This document shows, piece by piece, positions 26,657-35,802 of a stretch of DNA of 64,000 bases. Below the pieces are notes generated by a model. That model did no database searches. It saw only the letters and a program-made list of their open reading frames with translations, and was not told the DNA's origin. Made by a program: the position numbers and the translations under genes. The stretch comes from Herbaspirillum sp. AP02 (lineage in GTDB: Bacteria > Pseudomonadota > Gammaproteobacteria > Burkholderiales > Burkholderiaceae_D): positions 39,880 to 103,879 of the forward strand of contig NZ_JADWMY010000015.1 of the NCBI RefSeq assembly GCF_015767275.1, read 5' to 3'. The first letter of the stretch is position 1. The number at the start of each line of letters is the position of its first letter.

Positions 26657-26776
26657 AGAGCCAGCCCTCCTGCGGAGGGTCCCCACCGCAGCGGAGCAAA
26701 AAGTGGGAAAAATAGAGTCGCTTCGCTCCCACTATTTTTCTTGTCCACTTTTCGCTCCGCCGCGGTGGCTGGCTCT
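26657..26776. repeat. Large imperfect hairpin inside the repeat element (left)
   Basis: AGAGCCAGCC (26657-26666) pairs with GGCTGGCTCT (26767-26776). CCACCGC pairs with GCGGTGG, and AAAAAGTGG with CCACTTTT further in. A side hairpin CCCTCC-TGC-GGAGGG sits at 26665-26679. The tip carries the AAAAATAG ... CTATTTTT core. Confidence 0.8.
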
Positions 26777-26984
26777 AAGGGGAATAGCCATACGGGCTCG
26801 CCTTCGGCCTCGCCATGGGCCGACTCGCCTTCGGCTTTGTCGGAGGGGGATGTGATGTTGGTGAATCAGAAGTTGGAACGGCTGATCCAAGGAGTTTGTT
26901 GGATCGAAGAGAGCCGAAGCGCCAGCGAGCCCTCAGCGAAGCCGAAGGCGAGCCGGATCGGCTGTCCGCTTCTGACCCGCCGCG

Positions 26985-27060
26985 TTGGCACCCACGAGAA
27001 CGGATCAGGAAAATAGTGGGAGCGAAGCGACTCTATTTTTCCCGTTCTCGTGGGTGCCAA
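26985..27060. repeat. Hairpin with perfect 19-bp arms inside the repeat element (right)
   Basis: TTGGCACCCACGAGAACGG (26985-27003) and its exact complement (27042-27060) flank a 38-base loop. The loop holds the inverted copy of the core seen in the left hairpin (GGGAGCGAAGCGACTC). Confidence 0.85.
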
Positions 27061-27232
27061 TGCGGGGACCCTCCGAAGGAGGGCGGGGCAGTAGCGGTCG
27101 CCTTCTTTTGCTTACTTTTCTTGGCGAAGCAAGAAAAGTGAGCGGCTGCCGGGCCGCCCCCGGCGCTCCGTTCCGCCCGGAGAAAGATAGAAATTAAGCT
27201 AGGGCGCAGGAAGAACTTCCGTGCAAACTACC

Positions 27233-27302
27233 CCAGCCTAGCCCAGCCTAGCCTAGCCCAGCCTAGCCTAGCCTAGCCTAGCCCAGCCCAGCCCAGCCCA
27301 GC
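27233..27302. repeat. Pentanucleotide tandem repeat GCCYA
   Basis: Fourteen contiguous 5-bp units, GCCTA or GCCCA, directly abut the right arm of the inverted-repeat element and end 8 bases before the pcaCD stop codon. The corresponding left flank carries only a degenerate version (GGTTA GGTTT GGTTG). Such runs are prone to slippage. Confidence 0.9.
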
Positions 27303-27309
27303 AAAAAAT

Positions 27310-28572
27310 TCACAGCCCTTCAATAAACTCGGCAACCAGCCCATCAAACACCACAGGCTGCTCCACCGCACTGATATGAGAAGCCCCGGCAATCACCTCC
27401 AGCCGGGCAGCAGCAATGGCATCCACCAGGACCTGTGCCATGGCCACCGGCGTCCCCTGATCCAGCTCCCCGGCAATCACCAGCGTAGGCACCTTGATGG
27501 CACCAAGCCGTGCAGTGGTATCCACCGTCCCGACCGCATGACAGCATCCGGCATAGCCCACTGCATCGGTCGTGACCAGCCGATGACGATAGCGCGCCAC
27601 CGTCGCCGCTTGCGCCGCCCGGAAGCCCTCATGGAAATAGCGCCCCATCACGGCATCGGCAATCGCCTCGATTCCCTCCGCCCGCACGGTAGCAATGCGC
27701 TGCTGCCAGGCCGCCTGTGCCGCCTCCGGATAGGCCGAGGTGGTATTGGCCAGCACCAGCGCCCGCACCAGCCCGGGATGTCGCAACGCCAGCTCCTGTC
27801 CCACCATGCCACCCATGGACAGACCCACCCATACCACCGGCCCGGTATCGAGCTCACGCAGCAGGCGCGCCGCATCATCGGCCAGGTCGGCCATGCTGTA
27901 GAGGCCATCCAGTTTCTCCGAACTGCCATGCCCGCGATGGTCATAGGCAATCACGCGGCAATCTGCCGACAGCTTGTTGGCCAGCCCATCCCACATCATC
28001 TGGTCGGCACCCAGCGCATGTGACAGCACCACCGTATGGCGAGCTGCCTTGCCGTTACGAGGCTCGCGCAAGGTGTAATGCAGCGCCGGGGAAGAGGTGG
28101 TACGGCCTGCGCGGCCAATGCCGGGATGCACACTGTCCGCTGGCGCCTGCGGTGCAACCACATAGCCGATCTGCTCACCCACTTCACGCAGGATTTTCTG
28201 CGCGTGGGTGAAGGCGGTATTGCCCGCAGGGACGCCGGCATAGACTGCTGCCTGGATCATCACTTCCTTCATTTCGTCCGGCGTCAGACGGGTGGCGGGA
28301 TCGGCGGTCAGGCCGGCACGGACGTGCAACTCGAATTCTTCCCAGCGGCCCAGGGCGATGGTGATGGCCAGCACGATGATGCGGCGGGTCTTGTGGTCCA
28401 GACCGGGGCGGCCCCAGATTTCGTTCCAGGCGAAGCGGGTGATGAGATTCTGGAAGTCGGCATTGAAGTTGGTGGCGTTGGCCACCGACCGGTCCACCCA
28501 CTGATCGCCCAGCACACTGCGGCGGTTGCGCATGCCGCGCTCGAAGTCATGGTCCAGCGGATCGTAGCTCAT
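27310..28572 (-). CDS. PcaC-PcaD fusion: 4-carboxymuconolactone decarboxylase / 3-oxoadipate enol-lactonase
   Basis: 420 residues from MSYDPLDHDFERGMRNRRSV. Residues 1-135 are a complete 4-carboxymuconolactone decarboxylase (PcaC). A short linker (140-165) leads to an alpha/beta hydrolase (PcaD), with nucleophile Ser252 in GLSMGG, Asp371 in GELDQG and His399 in GASHIS. It carries out two consecutive steps of protocatechuate degradation. The order is the reverse of the better-known PcaL fusion (PcaD first) of actinobacteria. Downstream of pcaB on the same strand. A longer start at 28659 would overlap pcaB by 41 bases and adds a non-conserved leader. Confidence 0.92.
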   Translation of the reverse strand: MSYDPLDHDFERGMRNRRSVLGDQWVDRSVANATNFNADFQNLITRFAWNEIWGRPGLDHKTRRIIVLAITIALGRWEEFELHVRAGLTADPATRLTPDEMKEVMIQAAVYAGVPAGNTAFTHAQKILREVGEQIGYVVAPQAPADSVHPGIGRAGRTTSSPALHYTLREPRNGKAARHTVVLSHALGADQMMWDGLANKLSADCRVIAYDHRGHGSSEKLDGLYSMADLADDAARLLRELDTGPVVWVGLSMGGMVGQELALRHPGLVRALVLANTTSAYPEAAQAAWQQRIATVRAEGIEAIADAVMGRYFHEGFRAAQAATVARYRHRLVTTDAVGYAGCCHAVGTVDTTARLGAIKVPTLVIAGELDQGTPVAMAQVLVDAIAAARLEVIAGASHISAVEQPVVFDGLVAEFIEGL

Positions 28573-28618
28573 GGTGTTCTTTCTCTGTCTTGGTGTGTTC
28601 TTGTTGGGGACGCTGCAC

Positions 28619-29995
28619 TCAGGCGGGTGGCCTGTCGTGTGCTGCCTGCATTCTTTCAAGCTGCTGCTCGGCCAGGCGGCGTGCCGGGCGGGTCGCGATG
28701 ACGGGGTCGAACAGGGCGCGCAGATGCGCGCTGTCCAGTGTCTTGTACAGCGATTCGTCAGACTCCACCGCCGCGACCAGCAGGTCCACCAGCTGCCCGC
28801 CCTCGGCCACGGTCTTGCGCGTCAGTTGTTCCAGCAGGGCATGCGCACGCGGGCGGCCGATCACGGTGGCCAGCGCGATGGAGGCCGACTCGGCAAATAC
28901 CAAGCCCTGCAGGGCATCGATGTTGCGTAGCATGCGCTCCTGGTCGATCTGCAGGCCGGCGAAGGCTTCATTGAGCGCACGCAGGGCGCCATGTACACCG
29001 AGGAACAGGGCCGGCCATTCGGCCAGTTCGGCTTGCCAGTTGCCCAGGCCGCGTTCGTGCTGCTGTCCCATGGCGGCCAGCAGAGCCGCGGCTTGCTGTG
29101 GGGCGCGGGCAGCGGCGGCCAGGGCGATCATGGACGAGACCGGGTTGCGCTTGTGCGGCATCGCCGAGGATCCCCCACGGCCATTGCCCGAGGGTTCGGC
29201 CAGTTCGGCGATCTCGCCCTGCGCCATCAGCGACAGGTCGGTGGCGATCTTGCCCAGGCTGCCGGCCAGTACGGCCATCTCCGTGCCAAGCCTGATCCAT
29301 TGGTCGCGCTGGGTATGCCAGGCGGCATCGGGCGTGGCCAGTTCCAGTGCCGCCGCCATGCGGGCGGCAACAGCTGGTCCTTTGTCACCGAGTACCGCAA
29401 GCGTGCCCACTGCACCGCCCAGTTGCAGTTGCAGGGCATGGGTCGACAAGGTCTGCAACTGCGCCCGCGAGCGCAGCAGCGGCGCGGCCCAGCCGCAGAA
29501 CTTGAAGCCCAGGCTGGTGACCTGGGCTGGCTGCATCAGGGTGCGGGCCAGTACCGGTGTGTCCAGTTGACTGCGGGCCAGTTCCAGCAGTCGTTGCGTC
29601 AGGGTCGCCAGTTCGGCATCGATCAGGCCGAGTGCATTACGTGTGACCAGTACCATGGCCGTGTCCAGTACATCCTGGCTGGTGCTGCCCCAGTGCACAT
29701 GGGTCGCGGCTTCTTCGCTGTAGAGCGCAACCGTGCGCTGCAATTCCTTGACCAGGGGGATGGCCAGCGCACCGGCACGGCGGCCGGCCACGATCAGCGC
29801 CGGGATGTCGTACAGCGGCGCCCGGCAGACGCTGGCGATGGCGCGGGCAGCGGTCTCGGGAATCACGCCTTCGGCGGCTTCGGCCTCGGCCAGCGCCTGT
29901 TCGAAGCGCAGCATGGCTTGCACCACGGCCTGGTCGTCGAAGACGGCGATCATCTCGGACGTGGTGAGGAAGCTGTCGAATATGGAAACGCTCAT
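28619..29995 (-). CDS. pcaB: 3-carboxy-cis,cis-muconate cycloisomerase
   Basis: 458 residues from MSVSIFDSFLTTSEMIAVFD, with GGAG before the start. Fumarase/aspartase superfamily with the signature SSAMPHKRNPVSS and conserved HVHWGSTSQDVLDTA. It cyclises 3-carboxymuconate from PcaHG to 4-carboxymuconolactone, the substrate of the adjacent PcaC-PcaD fusion. Order on the minus strand: pcaH, pcaG, pcaB, pcaCD. Confidence 0.93.
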   Translation of the reverse strand: MSVSIFDSFLTTSEMIAVFDDQAVVQAMLRFEQALAEAEAAEGVIPETAARAIASVCRAPLYDIPALIVAGRRAGALAIPLVKELQRTVALYSEEAATHVHWGSTSQDVLDTAMVLVTRNALGLIDAELATLTQRLLELARSQLDTPVLARTLMQPAQVTSLGFKFCGWAAPLLRSRAQLQTLSTHALQLQLGGAVGTLAVLGDKGPAVAARMAAALELATPDAAWHTQRDQWIRLGTEMAVLAGSLGKIATDLSLMAQGEIAELAEPSGNGRGGSSAMPHKRNPVSSMIALAAAARAPQQAAALLAAMGQQHERGLGNWQAELAEWPALFLGVHGALRALNEAFAGLQIDQERMLRNIDALQGLVFAESASIALATVIGRPRAHALLEQLTRKTVAEGGQLVDLLVAAVESDESLYKTLDSAHLRALFDPVIATRPARRLAEQQLERMQAAHDRPPA

Positions 29996-30105
29996 GAAAT
30001 CTCCAGGTTGATCCGCCGGCACGGTGCCGTAACGCAAACGGGATCCGGCAGGCCTGAGCCTGCGGATCCCCTGTTACTGGCGCCGTGGGTGGCGGTCAGT
30101 TCAGA

Positions 30106-30618
30106 TCAGATGTAGTCGAAGAATACCGTCTCGTGCTCACCCTGCATGTGGATATTCCACAGATAGCTGCCATCGGCCTGCTTGCGGGCAATGAGGGTGT
30201 CGCGGCGGTTCGGCGGTACCTGTTCCAGCAGCGGCGATTGTGCCAGGGCGGGATCGTCTTCCAGGAATACTGCGCTGAACTGGTGCTTGACCAGGCCACG
30301 GGCGAACACGGTCACATAGGCCACCGGCTTGCCGGCCGCTGCCTGTGGTTGCGAGATGGAGAAGGCGAAGCCGCCATCTTCGCCACTCGGTACGCGACGA
30401 TAGCCGGGGATGGCATGGGCGCTCTCGGCCGGGGCGCTGCCGGGCAGCCAGGCTTCGGCCCAGGCATCGTTGATGGGCTGGCCGTCGCCGTCGAAGATGG
30501 TACCGCGAACCTTGATCTGCGCGGCGCTGCTGTCCACGCGGGCGGTCAGTTCCACGGCCCAGGCCCAGGCTTCGTGGGGGAAGGGGCCGATGGTTTGGGA
30601 GGTGGTGATGTTGCTCAT
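30106..30618 (-). CDS. pcaG: Protocatechuate 3,4-dioxygenase alpha subunit
   Basis: 170 residues, about 30 shorter than Pseudomonas PcaG (about 200), mainly through a short N-terminus and loops. Family features seen: TSQTIGPF at the N-terminus, GTIFDGDGQPINDAWAEAW, VFARGLVKHQFSAVFLEDD, RRDTLIARK, and the C-terminal GEHETVFFDYI. As usual for alpha subunits it lacks the iron ligands, which are on PcaH. It follows pcaH by 24 bases. It pairs with PcaH to open the ring of protocatechuate. Confidence 0.92.
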   Translation of the reverse strand: MSNITTSQTIGPFPHEAWAWAVELTARVDSSAAQIKVRGTIFDGDGQPINDAWAEAWLPGSAPAESAHAIPGYRRVPSGEDGGFAFSISQPQAAAGKPVAYVTVFARGLVKHQFSAVFLEDDPALAQSPLLEQVPPNRRDTLIARKQADGSYLWNIHMQGEHETVFFDYI

Positions 30619-30642
30619 GTCTGCTCCTGCTCAGTCTGTGTG

Positions 30643-31335
30643 TCAGATACCCATGGGCGTGCCGTTGCGGCCGCGCAGGACGATGTCGAATTCGTAGCCG
30701 AGCATCTTGTCGTCCACCGTTTCTTCCAGTGAAAAGCGCGAGATCAGGCGCTGGCGGGCAGCCTTGTCGGGGATGCTCTGGAAGATCGGGTCATAGTCGA
30801 ACAGCGGGTCATTGGGGAAGTACATCTGCGTCACCAGGCGCTGCGCATAGACGTTGCCGAACAGCGAGAAGTGGATGTGCGCCGGACGCCAGGCCTTGTG
30901 GTGGTTGCCCCAGGGATAGGGGCCGGGCTTGATGCTGACGAAGCGATAGCGACCATCGTCGTCGGTGAGCATCTTGCCGAAGCCGGTGAAATTGGGGTCC
31001 AGCGGGGCATCGTGCTGGTCCTTCTTGTGAAAGTAACGACCAGCGGCGTTGCATTGCCAGACTTCCAGCAGGGAATTGCGCACCGGCTTGCCGTCTTCGT
31101 CCAGCACGCGGCCGGTGACGACGATCTTTTCGCCCAGGGGTTCGCCCTTGCCTTGCTTGGTCAGGTCCATGTCGTGCGGCAGGATCAGCCTGGGCGAGGC
31201 GAACAGGTTGGTGCCGGTGGCGGTCTCGTCGCGAACGCGCAGGGGCGCCTGGGTGGGGCCGCGCTTGACGGTGGATTTGTAGGGGGGATAGATCAGTTCC
31301 GGATAGACACCGGGTTCGATGGCATCGAATTGCAT
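30643..31335 (-). CDS. pcaH: Protocatechuate 3,4-dioxygenase beta subunit
   Basis: 230 residues. The four Fe(III) ligands are all recognisable: Tyr101 (GRYFHKKD), Tyr140 (PGPYPWGN), His153 and His155 (PAHIHFSLFG). The spacing of 39, 13 and 2 residues is identical to that of the Pseudomonas putida enzyme. Intradiol cleavage of protocatechuate to 3-carboxy-cis,cis-muconate. First gene of the minus-strand pcaHG-B-CD cluster, divergent from an IclR regulator. A palindromic operator candidate lies about 170 bases upstream. Confidence 0.95.
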   Translation of the reverse strand: MQFDAIEPGVYPELIYPPYKSTVKRGPTQAPLRVRDETATGTNLFASPRLILPHDMDLTKQGKGEPLGEKIVVTGRVLDEDGKPVRNSLLEVWQCNAAGRYFHKKDQHDAPLDPNFTGFGKMLTDDDGRYRFVSIKPGPYPWGNHHKAWRPAHIHFSLFGNVYAQRLVTQMYFPNDPLFDYDPIFQSIPDKAARQRLISRFSLEETVDDKMLGYEFDIVLRGRNGTPMGI

Positions 31336-31493
31336 GAGGTCTCCTCAGGTCGCTAGGGGCGGCTGCGCTTGTTCACATTGCCTTGCTGCCAAATGTGCGA
31401 TTTGCGCGCCGTGCTTGGGTGTGGAGAGATAGTAGGCAAGCCCCCGGACTGCCTCAAGGCCAACGCAGCGCAGCATATCCGCCATTCGCCCGA

Positions 31494-31514
31494 TTTGTGC
31501 GAGAATCGCACAAA
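31494..31514. promoter_or_regulatory. Perfect palindromic IclR-type operator between pcaH and iclR
   Basis: TTTGTGCGA-GAA-TCGCACAAA, 9-bp perfect arms. The inner GTGCGA...TCGCAC matches the PcaR/PcaU-type box. A weaker half-site, GTGCGATTTGCGCGC, lies at 31395-31409. The palindrome overlaps an unused upstream ATG (31514), which argues that the IclR start is further in. Confidence 0.65.
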
Positions 31515-31582
31515 TGGCCGATTTTCTGCAGCAAGCCTGCAGTGACCGGTATCAGCTTGTCTTATCCACAGGGCGGGGATGC

Positions 31583-32383
31583 ATGCAGCAAGAGCGAATC
31601 GACGAGGACATGGCCGAGGGCGAGGCGGGGCCGCTGAAGCGCGACCTGGTGGCGGGCCTGGAAAAGGGCCTGCAGGTCATCGAAGCCTTCGACCAGGAGC
31701 GCTCGCGCCTGACCATCGCCGAGGTGGCGCAACTGACCGGGCTGACCCGCGCCGCCGCCCGGCGATATCTCATCACGCTGACCCATTTGGGTTACATGCG
31801 CCACGACAACAAGACCTTTTCGTTGACGCCGACAGTGCTGCGGCTGGGCCAGTCTTACCTGCACTCGGCACGCCTGCCACGCATCGTGCAGCCCTTGCTG
31901 TACCGGCTGGCCTATTCGCTGGGCGAGGCGGCCTCATGCGGGGTGCTGGACCACGATCAACTGGTGTGCGTGGCGGCGGTGAGCGCGGGGCAACTGGTGT
32001 CGACCACCCTGCAGCCGGGAACCCGGGTACCGGCCTATTGCACCGCCAATGGCCGCATCCTGCTGGCCAATCTGCCTCAGGCGCAGCTCGATGTCATCCT
32101 GGCCCGCGCCCAGCCGGAGGCCATTACCGTCAACACCATCACCGATCCCGAACGTCTGGCCCTGGAGATCGCGCGCGCCCGTGCCCAGGGTTATGCGCTG
32201 GTGGATCAGGAACTGGAACTGGGCTTGCGCACCATGGCCGTGCCGGTGCGCAACTTCCGCGGCGAGGCGGTGGCGGCCATGAACATCAGCGTGCATGCCG
32301 GACGGATGAAGCTGGAGGACATGGTCGAACGCTGCCTGCCGGCCATGCTCAAGATACAGGTGGAACTGGGCGCGTTGCTCTAG
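31583..32383 (+). CDS. IclR-family regulator of the pcaHGB-CD cluster
   Basis: 266 residues from the ATG at 31583 after GGGCGGGG. An earlier ATG at 31514 lies inside the operator palindrome. The HTH (LTIAEVAQLTGLTRAAARRYLITL, about 35-75) and the effector domain (GEAASCGVLDHDQLVCVAAVS, PAYCTANGRILLA) place it in the PcaR/PobR/PcaU group. Divergent from pcaH, so it probably controls the pcaHGB-CD genes with protocatechuate or beta-ketoadipate as effector. Different enough from the PcaR at 12602 to be a separate regulator. Confidence 0.87.
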   Translation: MQQERIDEDMAEGEAGPLKRDLVAGLEKGLQVIEAFDQERSRLTIAEVAQLTGLTRAAARRYLITLTHLGYMRHDNKTFSLTPTVLRLGQSYLHSARLPRIVQPLLYRLAYSLGEAASCGVLDHDQLVCVAAVSAGQLVSTTLQPGTRVPAYCTANGRILLANLPQAQLDVILARAQPEAITVNTITDPERLALEIARARAQGYALVDQELELGLRTMAVPVRNFRGEAVAAMNISVHAGRMKLEDMVERCLPAMLKIQVELGALL

Positions 32384-32398
32384 GGCGGCGCCGTCGGC

Positions 32399-33310
32399 TC
32401 ATTCCTCCACGTGCGTGCGCCGGTACTGCTTGGGCGTCACGCCCATGTGTCGTTTGAAGAGACGGCTGAAGTACGCCGGGTCCTGGAAACCCAGCTCATA
32501 GGCGATGGTCGCCACCCCGGATGGCACATAGGTCAGCTTGCGGCAGGCTTCCAGGATCAGTCGCTGCTGCGCCAGGTCGAAGGCCGAGCGGCCCGCCAGT
32601 TTCAGGCAGAGGCGGTTCAGCCGGCTGGGCGTGACGCGCAGCTTGTCGGCATACACCGCGACTTGCCATTGTTCCCGGAAATGTTGCTCCACCAGCGTGC
32701 GGAAGCGACTGAACAGTTCGAAATCCCCGCGTCCGCTGAGCTCGGCCGAGCGATGGTCGGCCTCCAGTCGCACCAGCAGCAACATCACGCTGCGTGCCAG
32801 CCATTCCAGCATCAATGCGTGCCCGGTGCGGGGCGCGGCTGATTCGGCGATCAGCAGGCGCAGCAGGGTCTCCATGCGGGCATGCAAGTCCGGAACCCGC
32901 CCCAGTTCGATGGCCATCGGGCGCAGGAAGAGCGGAGAAAACAGCTCGCCATGGGCCTCGCCACCCCCGCCCGAAAAAACGATGTGCGGGTCCACCGTCA
33001 GCACGAAACCCACTGCCTGTTCTGAAAAGTCAAAGCCATGCACCAGCGAGGGATGGATGGTGATGACGACCGGGCCGTCGTAGTCCCATACCTCGTCTTC
33101 CATCAGCGCGCTGACATGGCCGGACATTAAAAAAAGTACCTGAAAAAGTCCGGCGTGTGTGTGCGGTGCAATATGCCAGTCGTGGATGCGGCTGCGCGTC
33201 TCGATCAGTTCGATATGGACTGATTCGGCATCATCCGGCCGCACAGCCTCGCCGTACAAGGAAAACTGGGGTACCTCGCTGGTGCGGGGTTTGTTGCGTG
33301 CCAGGGGCAT
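32399..33310 (-). CDS. AraC-family regulator of pobA (PobC/PobR type)
   Basis: 303 residues. An N-terminal cupin-like sensing region (HDWHIAPHTHAGLFQVLFLMSGHVSALMED) and a C-terminal double HTH (VYADKLRVTPSRLNRLCLKLAGRS ... IAYELGFQDPAYFSRLFKRHMGVTPKQYR). Divergent from pobA, the usual arrangement of AraC-type 4-hydroxybenzoate regulators. Likely activates pobA in response to 4-hydroxybenzoate. Ends 15 bases from the convergent IclR gene. Confidence 0.88.
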   Translation of the reverse strand: MPLARNKPRTSEVPQFSLYGEAVRPDDAESVHIELIETRSRIHDWHIAPHTHAGLFQVLFLMSGHVSALMEDEVWDYDGPVVITIHPSLVHGFDFSEQAVGFVLTVDPHIVFSGGGGEAHGELFSPLFLRPMAIELGRVPDLHARMETLLRLLIAESAAPRTGHALMLEWLARSVMLLLVRLEADHRSAELSGRGDFELFSRFRTLVEQHFREQWQVAVYADKLRVTPSRLNRLCLKLAGRSAFDLAQQRLILEACRKLTYVPSGVATIAYELGFQDPAYFSRLFKRHMGVTPKQYRRTHVEE

Positions 33311-33389
33311 GGGGTCTCCGTCCGTCGCTCTTGGGGCAGGGTTTGTCGTTCTGGTCTGTAAAAATAGTACAAGTTTTTGCCGGGATCAT

Positions 33390-34635
<1,246 letters not shown>

Positions 34636-34663
34636 ACCTGGGCAAGACTTCCATTGACGATGA

Positions 34664-34686
34664 CGCCCGCGCAAGCGGGCGTTTTC
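34664..34686 (+). terminator. Terminator of pobA
   Basis: CGCCCGC-GCAA-GCGGGCG followed by TTTTC, 28 bases after the pobA stop. Its 3' end touches the last codons of the convergent small gene. Confidence 0.8.
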
Positions 34687-35008
34687 ATTGGCGCAGGTCG
34701 GGCGCAGGCAAGGTGTCGGCCCCGTCCTCGTCACCGTGCGCAAGCAAACGGCGATAGTGGCGGCGGGCAACGTAGACGCAGGCGTGCCAATAGCACTGCG
34801 CGCCGACAAGTGCTCCGGCGATGCTGCCGGGATAGCCCATGCCGATACTGCGTCCCAGCCCCGCCAGCAAGGCGCACGTCAACAGGCCCAGCCAGGTCTG
34901 CCAGTGATGAAACAAACGCAGCGAGACAGCTCGCCAGCGCACAAGGCGTTGCCGGCGGTCAAGGCAGGCGAGTTCGGGTATCTGTTTGAGCGACCAGTAG
35001 ATTTTCAT
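34685..35008 (-). CDS. Small membrane protein of unknown function
   Basis: 107 residues from MKIYWSLKQIPELACLDRRQ, with GGAG upstream. Basic N-terminal part with many Arg, then two hydrophobic segments (about 42-58 LGLLTCALLAGLGRSIG and 63-80 GSIAGALVGAQCYWHACVYV), and an acidic tail. Predicted inner-membrane protein. I do not recognise the family. Convergent with pobA. A longer frame to 35194 is possible but has no supporting ribosome site. Confidence 0.6.
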   Translation of the reverse strand: MKIYWSLKQIPELACLDRRQRLVRWRAVSLRLFHHWQTWLGLLTCALLAGLGRSIGMGYPGSIAGALVGAQCYWHACVYVARRHYRRLLAHGDEDGADTLPAPDLRQ

Positions 35009-35220
35009 GCCAGGCTCCGTATTTTCCCGCCGTGGCGCGGGGAGAGTGACGTGCTGCAATCTGGACTTCGATGGGGGACGTGCTTGAGCATCCATGTTGG
35101 CACAGCGCTCTGACAATGCACTGACGCTGAACTGACATAACGATGTCGTTTTGCCGGTGGGTGATTTTCCAGCAGAGGCGGACCGAAGCAGCACGTCGAA
35201 CCAGGCTCTACAATGCCGCC

Positions 35221-35787
35221 ATGAACTTGCCCGAACTCCATACCCATCTGTGGGATACCCTGCGCCTTGGCGCCAGTCCCACCCGATCCGCTTTTACCAT
35301 CTGGCAGCTTGCGACCTTGGGGCTGGACGGTGCGCCCCAATTGCGCTCCATCGTCTTGCGCGAGGCTGACGAGTCGACGGGCACGCTGGCCTTCCACACT
35401 GACCGTCGCTCTCCCAAGCTGGCCGACATCGATGCCGATGACCGGGTGGCCATGCTGTCGCTGGACCTGGATCGCCATGTACAACTGCGCCTGAACGGCA
35501 GGGCGCGCCCGGTGCAGGACAGTGTGCGTGTGCGACGCATGTGGGAGGGGGCGCGGCCGCATACGCTGATCCTCTACCAGACCCCGCATGCACCGGGAAC
35601 GGTCATCGCCCAGCCGGAGGACGGGCATGTCCCGCCAGGGTCAGGGTACAGCGGCTTTGACAATTTCACCCTGGTCGAGGTGGTGCTGGATGCCATCGAA
35701 TACCTCGACCTGACGCTGGGCCAGCATCGCCGTGCCGTATTCCGCCGCGACGACGGCGCGTGGCGCGGACAATGGATCGCACCCTGA
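35221..35787 (+). CDS. PNPOx-like FMN-binding split-barrel protein
   Basis: 188 residues from MNLPELHTHLWDTLRLGASP. TRSAFTIWQLATLGLDGAPQLRSIVLREAD and FHTDRRSPKLADIDADDRVAMLSLDLDRHVQLRLNGRA match the pyridoxamine-5'-phosphate oxidase-like flavoprotein fold (residues 20-115). The C-terminal region (LTLGQHRRAVFRRDDGAWRG) is like that of Alr4036-type PNPOx relatives. Not the true PdxH, which is longer. Redox substrate unknown. No clear Shine-Dalgarno precedes the chosen ATG. An upstream start at 35143 would add a non-conserved leader. Confidence 0.75.
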   Translation: MNLPELHTHLWDTLRLGASPTRSAFTIWQLATLGLDGAPQLRSIVLREADESTGTLAFHTDRRSPKLADIDADDRVAMLSLDLDRHVQLRLNGRARPVQDSVRVRRMWEGARPHTLILYQTPHAPGTVIAQPEDGHVPPGSGYSGFDNFTLVEVVLDAIEYLDLTLGQHRRAVFRRDDGAWRGQWIAP

Positions 35788-35802
35788 ACGGGTGACGCCG
35801 GA

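Larger units (their letters stand above)
26515..27234. repeat. 720-bp nested inverted-repeat element without a transposase
   Basis: The outer arms 26515-26652 and 27096-27234 are inverted copies of about 138 bases with roughly ten differences. They carry the TTTTCTTGCTTCGCCAAGAA and CGCCGGGGGCGGCCCGGC type motifs. Inside lie two further large hairpins (26657-26776 and 26985-27060) that share a core of about 35 bases in opposite orientation, and a pair GGCTCGCCTTCGGC / GCCGAAGGCGAGCC. No credible ORF is present. This fills the 827-base gap between the vanAB operon and the convergent pcaCD gene. Could be a MITE-like element or a dispersed genomic palindrome family, and may act as a bidirectional terminator. 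Confidence 0.8.

Noticed and set aside
26741..27197. Small open frames (60-110 codons) within the inverted-repeat element
   Set aside because: Several are near-copies from the two arms of the palindrome. No conserved motif or ribosome site, so best explained by repeat sequence.
26515..27302. Insertion sequence with transposase
   Set aside because: Arms resemble terminal inverted repeats, but no transposase frame exists and no target duplication could be recognised.
30106..30618. pcaG as a truncated pseudogene
   Set aside because: Although about 30 residues short, both ends carry conserved family blocks and the frame is intact, so it is treated as functional.
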